From NCBI GenBank assembly GCA_030835125.1, contig JAUQWM010000006.1, forward strand, positions 1-33,871: 33,871 bases of DNA, in the 5' to 3' direction. The DNA is from Gemmatimonadaceae bacterium. GTDB taxonomy: Bacteria; Gemmatimonadota; Gemmatimonadetes; Gemmatimonadales; Gemmatimonadaceae. Position 1 is the first letter of the stretch. Each line of letters starts with the position of its first letter. Of this stretch, positions 1 to 7,635 are shown piece after piece. Made by a program: the position numbers and the translations under genes. Under the pieces are notes generated by a model, which worked only from the letters and a program-made list of their open reading frames with translations, did no database searches and was not told the origin of the DNA.

Positions 1-369
1 CGCCACCTCCCGCGCGATCCGCACCGCCTCCTCCACCCCGAACTGCGTCTCCCGGGTCAGCTTCTCCCGGATCGTCTCGCCCTGGATGTAGGGCATCACA
101 TAGTACAGGAACCCGTCCGCCGTACCGCTGTCAAAGAGCGGGAGGATGTGCGGATGGCTCATCGCCGCCGTCGTCCTGATCTCCTGCACGAACCGCTCGG
201 CGCCTAACACCGCCGCCAGCTCCGGCTTCAGCACCTTGATCGCGACCTTGCGATCGTGCTTCAGGTCCGCGGCGAGGTAGACCGTGGCCATGCCGCCCGC
301 CCCGAGCTCCCGCTCGATCCGGTAGCGGCCCTCGAGGGCGGCGGTGAGGCGCTGGACTGCGTCAGCCAT
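1..369 (-). CDS. Ser/Thr protein kinase, N-terminal part (runs off window)
   Basis: This is the first 123 codons of a Hanks-type Ser/Thr kinase whose C-terminal part lies beyond the window. The protein begins MADAVQRLTAALEGRY. It shows the glycine-rich loop (GAGGMATVYLA) and the ATP-anchoring lysine in KVAIKVL. These are followed by an alpha-C region (ERFVQEI) and the stretch HPHILPLFDSG...LYYVMPYIQGE that leads into the hinge. The catalytic HRD and DFG motifs are not in view. The style matches the large family of PknB-like kinases, often membrane-anchored with C-terminal repeats, that is common in Gemmatimonadota. The ATG at 367-369 is the natural start because it lies directly before the kinase fold; no Shine-Dalgarno sequence is visible. 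A GTTAGGC octamer-type motif sits at 202-208 and uses a rare TTA leucine codon. Family assignment is firm; substrates and full architecture are unknown. Confidence 0.9.
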   Translation of the reverse strand, partial: MADAVQRLTAALEGRYRIERELGAGGMATVYLAADLKHDRKVAIKVLKPELAAVLGAERFVQEIRTTAAMSHPHILPLFDSGTADGFLYYVMPYIQGETIREKLTRETQFGVEEAVRIAREVA

Positions 370-493
370 TTGAGGGCGCTCGTTTTCCGTGGGGATTTCG
401 CGTGACAAGGATACGACCCCGGGCAGGCGGCGGCGAGTACGGCGGGCCTCTGGTCGACGGTCAAGCCGGCAACATCACCCGTCCGGCAACCTG

Positions 494-844
494 CTACGGT
501 CTCGGTGCCCGCTGTCCGTTTGCGGCGACCGCGAAATGCAGGAAGTACCGCTCGAGTCCCGCCGCGGAGTGGGCACTCACCGATTCGTCGAAGAACAGCC
601 GGCAGAATTCCTCACGGGCGCGGCAGATTTCGCGGCGGCGGGGCCCCCGCCACCTCGGATCGGCAATTGTCATGTCGAACAACTCGAGCGCCCGGGCGAA
701 AGCCTGGTTGAACCGCGTGCCGTTCCCGCTCGTGTGTGCCCGGATTGTCCGGCCGACTTCGCTGCCCACGTTTCCCAACTGTTCCATCAGGGAGAACTTC
801 ATCCAGCGCTCGGCCAGGCCAGCGTGGATTGTAGGCGTCATCAT
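494..844 (-). CDS. Small conserved hypothetical protein, partner of DUF5674 gene
   Basis: This encodes a 116-residue soluble protein with no signal peptide or membrane segment. It looks largely helical, with a core WMKFSLMEQLGNVGSEVGR (about residues 14-32), then FARALELFDMTIADPRWRG, a basic/acidic helix (REICRAREEFCRLFF), and a C-terminal aromatic stretch (LERYFLHFAVAAN). I recall similar small proteins (SLAEQMANIGSEVER...FERALELLDLTI) annotated only as hypothetical in cyanobacteria and candidate phyla, often next to DUF5674; this is memory, not a search. The start is one of two adjacent ATGs (842-844 and 839-841). The upstream one overlaps the stop of the preceding gene as ATGA (841-844), which indicates translational coupling. 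The function is unknown. A toxin-antitoxin or small regulatory pair is possible but unsupported by any active-site motif. Confidence 0.8.
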   Translation of the reverse strand: MMTPTIHAGLAERWMKFSLMEQLGNVGSEVGRTIRAHTSGNGTRFNQAFARALELFDMTIADPRWRGPRRREICRAREEFCRLFFDESVSAHSAAGLERYFLHFAVAANGQRAPRP

Positions 845-1200
845 GCGTCGCTCACCAGAGCGTGGACAAGGCGTCGGATAGCGGAACGCGTAGCGTCATC
901 ATCGACACCGCGAGAGCGATTGCCCTGCGCTGGCCGCAAGTTGACCATGGAATCAAACTCGAGCCACTCCTCCCCGGATTCGCCCGGATACAGGTTGATG
1001 CCCCAGAGGTCTCCTTGCATCGACCCGTCATCAAGGAGCGCGGCTTCTTCGTCCGAGTGAAGCTGCGCACCGATGGCCATGATACCCCGCCTCACATCCA
1101 CGACGGCCTTGATCATGTCGCCAAAGCCGTCGGCGGCCTCCGCGGCCAGCGCAGCGCGTGTCACTGGAGACCTGAGGACCTGGAGGCGAAACTCGGGCAT
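841..1200 (-). CDS. DUF5674 family protein
   Basis: This encodes a 119-residue soluble protein. The hallmark stretches of DUF5674 are visible: GDMIKAVVDVRRGIMAIGAQLH (about residues 26-47), EEAALLDDGS, DLWGINLYP, EWLEFDSMVNLRP, and GNRSR near the end, followed by a C-terminal helix. The family has no known function. Its alternating hydrophobic strands and conserved polar residues (H in LH, D in FDSM, N/R in RPxxGNRSR) suggest a compact alpha/beta domain. The ATG at 1198-1200 is chosen because the family normally begins just before a first beta strand (here PEFRLQVLRSP). A longer reading from 1254 would add 18 residues of non-family sequence. Its TGA overlaps the ATG of the downstream 116-residue protein, so the two are probably made together. 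It is transcribed divergently from the amidohydrolase at 1355. Confidence 0.85.
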   Translation of the reverse strand: MPEFRLQVLRSPVTRAALAAEAADGFGDMIKAVVDVRRGIMAIGAQLHSDEEAALLDDGSMQGDLWGINLYPGESGEEWLEFDSMVNLRPAQGNRSRGVDDDATRSAIRRLVHALVSDA

Positions 1201-1354
1201 GATGCAACTTGACCGTCCGACAGGCTCGAATCCAGCCGCCGCGCCGGTTGTCATCGAATGACGACGGGGTGGCTGGCCGACTCACCTCCCATGCAGGTAC
1301 TTTCGCCTCCCCGCGACCGCCCCTGGTCGCCGCCCCCAACCAGGCCTTCCCACC

Positions 1355-3064
1355 ATGCGATTCCTGCCCCGCAGCGCCTCCGCCGTTGCGCTCGTCCTGA
1401 CTGCCTGCGCCCCGCGTGGCGGAATCACGACGGCGCCCGCCTCCACGGCGGGATTCGACGTCGTGATCGAGAACGGCCGCGTGGTGGATGGCACCGGCGC
1501 CGCCTGGTACTACGGTGACCTCGCGATTCGCGGCGACCGCATCGCCGCGATCGGCCCGCGCGGGGCGTTCCGCACCGCCCGCGCCGCCACGCGCGTCGAC
1601 GCCACCGGCCACGTCGTGTCGCCCGGCTTCATCGACATCCAGGCCCACTCCATCGGGCACTACATGACGGGCGATGGCAAGGCGATCTCGATGATCACGC
1701 AGGGGATCACCACCGCCATTCACGGCGAGGGGACCTCCCTCGGGCCCATGAACGACAAGCTGCTCGCCGCCGAGGCGGACACCGCGTCCCGCCGTGTGCT
1801 GTCGGGATTCACGGGGCCGAACGGCTTCGCGAAGTGGCTCGAGTACATGGTCGGGCGCGGCACGGCGCAGAACGTGGGCTCGTTCCTCGGCGATGCCACG
1901 GTTCGCGTGTACGCCAAGGGGGAGGAAGCCGGCGCCCTCACCGCCGCCGAGCGGGACACCATGCGCGCGATGGTCGCGCGGTCGATGCAGGACGGCGCCT
2001 TCGGCATCGCCAGTGCGTTGATCTATCCACCGAACACCTACGCCAGCACCGAGGAGCTGGTCGAAGCCGCGAAGGCGATGGCGCCTTACGGCGGCGTCTA
2101 CATCACGCACATGCGTTCCGAGGGCGACAAGTTCCTCGAGGCCATCGATGAGGCGATGCGCATCGGGCGCGAAGGCGGCGTGCCGGTCGAGATCTTCCAC
2201 CTCAAGGCGAGCGGTCCGCGGAACTGGCCCAAGATGCCGGTGGCGATCGCGAAGATCGACTCCGCGCGGGCGAGCGGCCAGGACGTGCAGGCCAACATGT
2301 ACCTCTATCCCGCCGGCGGGAACTCGTTCGCCTCGTGCATCCCGCCGAAGTACGCCGCCGGCGGCCGGCTGATGGAGAACCTGAAGAACCCCGCGCTCCG
2401 CGCCACCATGGTGGCCGAGATGCACGCGATGGACGCCGGCTACGAAAACCTTTGCGAGATCGCCACGCCGGAGAACGTGATGGTCGTCGGCTTCCGCAAG
2501 GAGGCGAACAAGCGGTTCGAGGGAAAGCGGCTGTCGGAGATCGCAAACGCCCTGGGCAAGGACTGGGCCGAGGTGATCATCGACCTGAACGTGGACGAGG
2601 AGCTGCAGCTGGGCGAGCTCCTGTTCCTCATGAGTGAGGAGAACATCCGGCTGCAGTTGCAGCAGCCCTGGATCAAGTTCGGCACGGACGCGGGCTCCGT
2701 GGATCCGGCGACGGCGCGCGGGATGGTCCATCCCCGCACCTACGGCAACTTCCCCAGGCTGTTTGCTCGTTATGTGCGCGAGCAGAAGGTCATCCCGCTG
2801 GAGGACGCGGTGCGCAAGGCGAGTGCAGCCGTCGCGACCCGGCTGTCGCTCACCGACCGTGGCGTGCTCAAGGCCGGCCTCAAGGCCGACGTGATCGTCT
2901 TCGACCCGGCCACGATCATGGACAACGCGACCTTCGAGCGCCCGCACCAGCTCTCGACCGGCGTGCGGGACGTCTTCGTGAACGGCGTGGCGGTGCTGCG
3001 GAACGGCCAGCATACGGGGGCGAAGCCGGGCGTGGTCGTGCGGGGGCCGGGCTACCGCCGGTGA
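1355..3064 (+). CDS. Exported amidohydrolase, D-aminoacylase-like (lipoprotein)
   Basis: This is a metal-dependent amidohydrolase-superfamily enzyme of the N-acyl-D-amino-acid deacylase group, 569 residues. The N-terminus is a lipoprotein signal with lipobox LTAC (Cys18), so it is probably anchored in the envelope. Family landmarks include the small beta domain (FDVVIENGRVVDGTG), VSPGFID entering the barrel, ITHMRSEG, IFHLKASG, FGTDAGS for the late metal-site Asp, and the C-terminal GLKADVIVFDP...VRDVFVNG. In characterised D-aminoacylases the barrel entry reads as an HxH metal motif. Here it reads DIQAHS, so the first His is replaced by Gln96 with His98 kept. The usual Cys-containing strand is replaced by TAIHGEG. 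It may therefore bind metal differently or act on another substrate. Gemmatimonadota and related phyla carry many such exported copies. No clear ribosome-binding site precedes the ATG. Substrate is unknown. Confidence 0.85.
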   Translation: MRFLPRSASAVALVLTACAPRGGITTAPASTAGFDVVIENGRVVDGTGAAWYYGDLAIRGDRIAAIGPRGAFRTARAATRVDATGHVVSPGFIDIQAHSIGHYMTGDGKAISMITQGITTAIHGEGTSLGPMNDKLLAAEADTASRRVLSGFTGPNGFAKWLEYMVGRGTAQNVGSFLGDATVRVYAKGEEAGALTAAERDTMRAMVARSMQDGAFGIASALIYPPNTYASTEELVEAAKAMAPYGGVYITHMRSEGDKFLEAIDEAMRIGREGGVPVEIFHLKASGPRNWPKMPVAIAKIDSARASGQDVQANMYLYPAGGNSFASCIPPKYAAGGRLMENLKNPALRATMVAEMHAMDAGYENLCEIATPENVMVVGFRKEANKRFEGKRLSEIANALGKDWAEVIIDLNVDEELQLGELLFLMSEENIRLQLQQPWIKFGTDAGSVDPATARGMVHPRTYGNFPRLFARYVREQKVIPLEDAVRKASAAVATRLSLTDRGVLKAGLKADVIVFDPATIMDNATFERPHQLSTGVRDVFVNGVAVLRNGQHTGAKPGVVVRGPGYRR

Positions 3065-3088
3065 GCCGGGGTGCGTGATCGACCTGGA

Positions 3089-3145
3089 ACGCCCCGAGGA
3101 TCGCCCGCCGGCAGGCGCCGCTGAGGTCGACGCGTTCCGGGGCGT
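3089..3145. terminator. Possible bidirectional terminator between convergent genes
   Basis: The 88-bp gap between the convergent amidohydrolase and secreted hypothetical genes contains 8-bp inverted arms, ACGCCCCG (3089-3096) and CGGGGCGT (3138-3145). A smaller inner dyad of CGCC and GGCG lies between them. There is no T-run on either side, as is common in high-GC genomes. The position fits transcription termination from both sides, but the long loop makes this weak. Confidence 0.3.
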
Positions 3146-3152
3146 CGGCGCG

Positions 3153-4055
3153 CTAGCGACAAGCCCTCTGGTGCATCTGCTGCACCTGCCGCTCCTCGAC
3201 CGCCAACTGCTGTCGGAGCAGCGGGCAGACGTCCTTCGCCTCCATCGCGCGGCGCAGGCAACGCAGCCCCATCGCCAGGACTTCGCACCCGTTCACCCCA
3301 CGGGCCGTCGCCGCCTGCATCTCTGACGCACAGGGGTTGTCGATCCGGTGTTGATCCGTTCTCGCCTGGCAACTCGCGTCGGCGCCACCGGCTTCGTCGC
3401 GACGTTGGCTCGGGTCAGGACCGACCTGAGGACCGAGGTCACCCCCTCCGACGACCGGGGTCTTCCCTCGCGGCACGCTGACCTGACGAAGGGCACTGTG
3501 GTAACGGGTCAACCAGTCCTGCTCGAGTGAGTGGTCCAGGATCCCGGCTACTGCACCATGAATGCGCCGGTTGACGGGCATGAGCATCTGCAGGTCGGTC
3601 GCCGCCGGCGATGGCCAGAGGTATGCGAGCAGGAATTCGACCGGCGCAGACGCGACAGCGGCGAGGATCGGCGCGAGCCGGGGGAGCCAGCGCTTGACGC
3701 CTTCCTCGAGAAGATGGTCTTCCGCCAGGCCGATCGGGTCGATGCGGTCGCGAACCTCACGCTCGATCTTCGCGAGGTCGCCCTCCGACAGCGGCTGGTC
3801 GCGGTGCGCCAGGTAGAACCGGCGAAAGGACCGGTCCCACTCGGCCGCAATCCTCAGGGCATCGGTCGGGTGCGTGTTGTAGTACTGCCTGCCGTCCTCC
3901 AGGAGCCGGGACACCAGGTGTCCGCAGTCCTGCGTCGTCAGGCCGGCGCAGACGGCACCCTGCGTCCCACCGCCGGCGCGCACGGACTGCGCCGCCGCAC
4001 CCGTGTGCGTGACGACAGCGACGACGAGGATGGCGACACAGCGCGTGAGTCTCAT
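3153..4055 (-). CDS. Secreted cysteine-containing hypothetical protein
   Basis: This encodes a 300-residue protein that I do not recognise. It begins with a typical Sec signal peptide (MRLTRCVAILVVAVVTHTGAA, cleavage expected near AAAQ/S), so it is exported. The mature part has an N-terminal Cys pair (VCAGLTTQDCGHL) and a helical middle (WDRSFRRFYLAHRDQ, KIEREVRDRIDPIGLAEDHL). A hydrophobic stretch follows (LPRLAPILAAVASAPVEFLL) that could be amphipathic or membrane-embedded. The Cys-rich C-terminal third (about six Cys) ends in CR. The even spread of cysteines suggests disulfides in the periplasm. It lies 22 nt downstream of the stop-to-start junction region of the PEGA-like gene in the same direction (that gene ends at 4078), so the pair is probably co-transcribed. 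The ATG at 4053-4055 is supported by the signal peptide, not by a ribosome-binding site. Confidence 0.75.
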   Translation of the reverse strand: MRLTRCVAILVVAVVTHTGAAAQSVRAGGGTQGAVCAGLTTQDCGHLVSRLLEDGRQYYNTHPTDALRIAAEWDRSFRRFYLAHRDQPLSEGDLAKIEREVRDRIDPIGLAEDHLLEEGVKRWLPRLAPILAAVASAPVEFLLAYLWPSPAATDLQMLMPVNRRIHGAVAGILDHSLEQDWLTRYHSALRQVSVPRGKTPVVGGGDLGPQVGPDPSQRRDEAGGADASCQARTDQHRIDNPCASEMQAATARGVNGCEVLAMGLRCLRRAMEAKDVCPLLRQQLAVEERQVQQMHQRACR

Positions 4056-4077
4056 GGAGGGCGCGACTTGCGAAGAG

Positions 4078-5409
4078 CTATTTCAACCGGCTCTGCATCT
4101 CGGCGATCACGTCCCGGTAGACGTTGAGCAGCCGATCCCAGGCCTCGAAGTTCTCGTCCTCCTTCACCGAGACGCCGGCGTACTTGTTCTTCTCGCTGAC
4201 AATCTTGACCGTATAGCGCAGGGGATCGTCGCTCGCGCGCTTCACGATGATCCGGCTCCGGATCACGCGCTCCGGCGCCGAGCCGCCCCGGCGCGTGTAC
4301 GTCTTGAGCTGCCAGGCAGTACGCAGGTATCCCGTCTGGCTGTCGGAGTTCTCCAGCACATCGAAGTGCGAGAGGACGATCGACGCGAGCAGCTTCCACG
4401 CCCGCTCCTCGGGCATGCCGGCCGCCACCTCGACCGTCACGTTGACGTTCGCCTGGTCGCTCGCGCTCGAGGCGGCGTACGAGTCGTCGGGATCGAGGAC
4501 GACGTTGTCATCCTGGGGCGGCTCGGGAGCCACGCCGGGCTGCACGCAGAACTCGCGGTTGTAGCCGAAGTAGCCCTGCTGCTGGACCTCGACCTGCACG
4601 CAGGCGCCTTCCGCCACGCGAACCTGGAAGGAGCCGGTACCCGCCTGCTTCTGGTTCACCAGGATCCTCGCGCCCGACGGTGCGTTGACGTTCACGACCC
4701 GACCCGCGAGGGCAATGCGATCGGCGAGCGGGGTCTCGGGCAGGCCGTCCTTGTTGCAGTAGTTGCGCTCGACCGGGATCCAACCCGGCTTCGCGGCACG
4801 GACCGTGGCGCACGTTCCGCGGCGTACGGTGAGTTCCGCATCCGTGTCGCCGATCTTGGCATCATCCCCGAACAGCTCCGCGCCGCTGGGCGATGCGCTG
4901 ATCATCACACGCCGGTCCAGAAGCTCGATACGGTCCTTCGTGGGCGGCATCTCGCCCGCCTTTTCCCAGCGGTAGACCTTCTGCACGGGGGCAAAGCCCC
5001 GCTTCACCACTTCCACGGTCGCGGCCTGGCCTTCCTCCAGCTCCACCTCGACCTGCCTCGTGCCGCGTGGCTCTCCGTCGATGCGGATCTCGGCGTCGTA
5101 CGGCAGCGCGCTGAGCTGGATCACCCGCTTCGACAGGAACAGGGTGTACTGCTTGTCGCGGTACTTCTCGCCCGTGGGAAAGCTGCGGGTGGCATCACGA
5201 AAGCCATCCAGCCTTACGACGATGGTGTTCGGGTCGTTCTTCTGGAGCTTGAGTTCGGCCCGGCCCGTACCGATGGGGACGAGCGAGTTGTCCTGCACCT
5301 TGAACCGGTAGATCGTCGCCGTCGAAGGCTCGGCGATGATGTTCAGCGTCTGGGCATTACCCGCACGCGCGGCAGTCAGGAGAACGGGCAGAAGCAGGGC
5401 GAGGCGCAT
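4078..5409 (-). CDS. Exported PEGA-like repeat protein
   Basis: This encodes a 443-residue exported protein (signal peptide about 1-19, cut near AGNAQ). Four consecutive PEGA-like beta domains are visible at about residues 22-93, 96-165, 168-235 and 237-305. Each has the pattern of a hydrophobic strand, P-x-x-A, a short xDG or equivalent turn, then a later GY/GF/GW. Repeats 3 and 4 each carry two cysteines 18 residues apart (C200/C218 and C270/C288), suggesting one internal disulfide per repeat. The C-terminal part (about 321-443) is a separate alpha/beta domain with a conserved-looking core (AWKLLASIVLSHFDVLE, GYLRTAW, RVIRSRIIVK, YTVKIV). It resembles lipoprotein-type envelope domains, but I cannot name it. 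PEGA domains are usually associated with surface-layer or extracytoplasmic scaffolds. It is followed at 22 nt by the secreted hypothetical gene, so they may form a functional pair. The precise role is unknown. Confidence 0.75.
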   Translation of the reverse strand: MRLALLLPVLLTAARAGNAQTLNIIAEPSTATIYRFKVQDNSLVPIGTGRAELKLQKNDPNTIVVRLDGFRDATRSFPTGEKYRDKQYTLFLSKRVIQLSALPYDAEIRIDGEPRGTRQVEVELEEGQAATVEVVKRGFAPVQKVYRWEKAGEMPPTKDRIELLDRRVMISASPSGAELFGDDAKIGDTDAELTVRRGTCATVRAAKPGWIPVERNYCNKDGLPETPLADRIALAGRVVNVNAPSGARILVNQKQAGTGSFQVRVAEGACVQVEVQQQGYFGYNREFCVQPGVAPEPPQDDNVVLDPDDSYAASSASDQANVNVTVEVAAGMPEERAWKLLASIVLSHFDVLENSDSQTGYLRTAWQLKTYTRRGGSAPERVIRSRIIVKRASDDPLRYTVKIVSEKNKYAGVSVKEDENFEAWDRLLNVYRDVIAEMQSRLK

Positions 5410-5590
5410 CGGGAGAGGGGTTGCTGGTCCACGTCACGGCCGACCGCCACCCCTGCCTGCCGGGGGAACGACCGCCAATGACACTCTTGATGGACCAGCG
5501 CACGGTATTTCCCGCCCTCACCAGGATGGCAAAAGGGGTGCGGCAACCGTGGTCGCCGCGCCCCCGTGCCTTCTCCGCGCCTCCGTCGAC

Positions 5591-7048
5591 CTATGGGCAG
5601 ACCGGCGTGGCCAGCACGGCGCCAGTGGCAATGATGGTGGCGCCGCCTCCATTGAAGACGTCATTCCCGGCGAACGGCACGTGATCCCAGAAGTTGTTGG
5701 CGGCGTTGATCGTCACCAGCGTGTTGGTCCAGAGGTCGTTGACCGTGTTGCACGAGATGACGTTGCCCCCCACGCTGCCGCTCGCCCCACCACCCAGGTC
5801 CCCACCCGGACTGTCGTACTCGATGCCGTACGCGTTGTTGGTGATGACGTTCTGCTCGACCCGCGCGCCGGCGCCGCCATCGATGAACGCGACCGCCGTC
5901 ACGGCATTGTTCCGGATCCGGTTGCCGGTGACCACCTGGTTCGTGGACCCGTTGCAGAAGTACAGCGACGACCCGCCTCCGGACGGACTGTTCACGATGC
6001 TGTTGTTGCGGATCGTGATCCCGCTGTTCCGGATCAGGAGCGTCATCTGCGCAAACGTGCCGAGGGTATTGGTGAGTTCGAGCCCGGCGATGACGGCGTT
6101 GGCGCCGGCGTAGATCGTCGCACCATACGTCGAGCAGGCTCCCGTGAAACCGGTCAGGGTGGCACCGCCGAGGACGCGCGTGGCCACGGTGCCCTGGCCC
6201 TTGTTCGCTTCATCGCCGATCAGCTGCACGCCCGCGGGCAGCATGATCGGGAAGACTTCTCCCAGCGCAGCGTTGTACGTGCCGGGCCCGACGCGCACGA
6301 CCGCGCCGCTGGCGGTGCCGGTGAGCGCGTGGGTGATGGTCTGGAACGGCTGGGCGCAGGATCCCGTCCCCGTCGTGTTGCTGCCTGACGTCGCCGAAAC
6401 GTGGACCGTCGTGACGCCCGCGGCCGGTGGCTGGAAGGCAGCCAGGCACACCATCAGGGTCGCGGAGCCGGTCTGCCCCTCGACGGTCGCGCTGATCGAC
6501 GTCGTGCCGGCTCCAATGGCGGTGACGAGTCCCGAGGCCGGGTTCACCGTGGCGACCGCGGGATTGGTGGACGCGAAGGTGGCAGTCCTGCCCGTGAGCG
6601 CAGCGCCTCCGGCATCGCGCGGCGTGGCGGTTCCCTGGGTGGTCTGGCCGATCCCGATCGTGTTGCTGGCGAGGGCGAGCGTCACGGTGGCAACCGGGGC
6701 GAGGACGGTCACGCCGGCGTTCGTACTCCTGCCTTCACTGGTGACGGTGATGTTGGCCGTGCCCGCAGCGACGGCGGTGATGACGGCCGTCAATCCGTTG
6801 CCGGCCACCGTGGCCACGCCTGCCGCGCTGGACTCCCAGGTGACGGTGCGACCGGTCAGGACGTTGCCATTGGCATCCTTGACGACCGCCGTCGCCTGCG
6901 TGGTCTGGCCGACCTGCAGCGAAGTACTCGCGATGGTCAACTGGAGGGATGCGACGGCAATCGGGTCGCTTCCCGAGTTGCAGGCCGAGAACAGGGCCAC
7001 GCACGCGGTGAGCGCAATGAGCCGGACGGCAACAGGTTGACGGGGCAT
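5591..7048 (-). CDS. Lipoprotein with two Big2 domains and a DUF1565-type beta-helix
   Basis: This encodes a 485-residue surface or periplasmic lipoprotein. The start at 7046-7048 gives a textbook lipoprotein signal (MPRQPVAVRLIALTACVALFSAC) with lipobox FSAC and lipidated Cys23. An upstream reading to 7357 would place 103 odd residues before the signal and is rejected. Two bacterial Ig-like (Big2) domains follow at about 34-115 and 119-200, each with the typical VGQTTQ...D..G..LTGRTVTW/TATFAS...VATV pattern. From about 216 a parallel beta-helix of the DUF1565/right-handed helix type begins (VHVSATSGSN, QPFQTITHALTGTASGAVVRVGPGTY). It continues as Asn-rich rungs (GLELTN, ITIRNNSIVNS, VTGNRIRNNAV, VEQNVITNNAYGIEY, VISCNTVND, NAANNFWDH). 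Such helices often bind or cut polysaccharide or serve as adhesins. No lyase catalytic residues can be assigned, so the function is open. Confidence 0.85.
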   Translation of the reverse strand: MPRQPVAVRLIALTACVALFSACNSGSDPIAVASLQLTIASTSLQVGQTTQATAVVKDANGNVLTGRTVTWESSAAGVATVAGNGLTAVITAVAAGTANITVTSEGRSTNAGVTVLAPVATVTLALASNTIGIGQTTQGTATPRDAGGAALTGRTATFASTNPAVATVNPASGLVTAIGAGTTSISATVEGQTGSATLMVCLAAFQPPAAGVTTVHVSATSGSNTTGTGSCAQPFQTITHALTGTASGAVVRVGPGTYNAALGEVFPIMLPAGVQLIGDEANKGQGTVATRVLGGATLTGFTGACSTYGATIYAGANAVIAGLELTNTLGTFAQMTLLIRNSGITIRNNSIVNSPSGGGSSLYFCNGSTNQVVTGNRIRNNAVTAVAFIDGGAGARVEQNVITNNAYGIEYDSPGGDLGGGASGSVGGNVISCNTVNDLWTNTLVTINAANNFWDHVPFAGNDVFNGGGATIIATGAVLATPVCP

Positions 7049-7635
7049 GAAAGGAGGGTCACGGGGGGCGGAGACTTCGCGGAACGGACGGGAGGAAAGG
7101 TACCCGCGCCCGCCAGAACGTCCACAGGGCTGGCGCCAGGCGTTGCGGTCCGTCGGTGATTCCGAGGTTGCGTTTCTCCCAGGCTCGAACCGGACCCGAG
7201 CGACTCGTATGATCATGGACGACGCGATGCTCGAACGCCCGCGCATGCACGCAACAGGCGACGCAAGGTGTCGTGAGGGAATCGGTTCTGCGGACCGCAT
7301 GGGGAAGCCTGCTCGTGCGGGAACCGGAAATCCCGTTAGGCGGATCGGCCAGCCCACCGTACGCTGTCCCGCCGATGGCGGCGACGAGTCCTGCCCCTTC
7401 GAGCCACAACATCCCGGCGGTGGGTCCGGTGATGAGGGACTCCTAACCCTGGAGCCCCGCCAGTCCGATGTGGGGGAATGTCCGGCCCAGGGGTGAGCGA
7501 CAACCCGTCATCCTGCGGATACCGGTCCCTGGGTGACCAGCCACAACGTATTGCCGACGTTAGGCACGACCCATCATGGGAGTTTCTTCATGCGATCGCG
7601 CGTGACGCTGGCGCTCCGGGTCCAGTCCGTTGGGT
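7049..7635. other. 587-bp divergent spacer
   Basis: This spacer separates the Big2/beta-helix lipoprotein (minus) from the barrel-like protein (plus) and must hold both promoters. I find no convincing coding region. It contains two copies of the octamer CGTTAGGC (7334-7341 and 7558-7565), a related CCTAAC (7442-7447), and a short palindrome CCCATCATGGG (7570-7580). An ATG at 7590 with GGAG seven bases upstream opens a 62-codon reading frame (to 7778) that runs out of frame into the next gene. Its product lacks any recognisable feature, so it is more likely a leader or chance. No recognisable -35/-10 pair could be assigned. Confidence 0.5.

Noticed and set aside
1222-1244. tRNA T-arm-like string GGCTCGAATCC
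   Set aside because: No acceptor, D or anticodon stem can be built around it.
1031-3013. Long open frame (660 codons) on the minus strand opposite the amidohydrolase
   Set aside because: It is Arg/Gly/His/Val-rich with no domain, as expected for the antisense frame of a high-GC gene, and the plus-strand frame encodes a full recognisable enzyme.
7049-7357. N-terminal extension of the Big2/beta-helix gene
   Set aside because: The extension precedes a perfect lipoprotein signal peptide and contains no conserved pattern.
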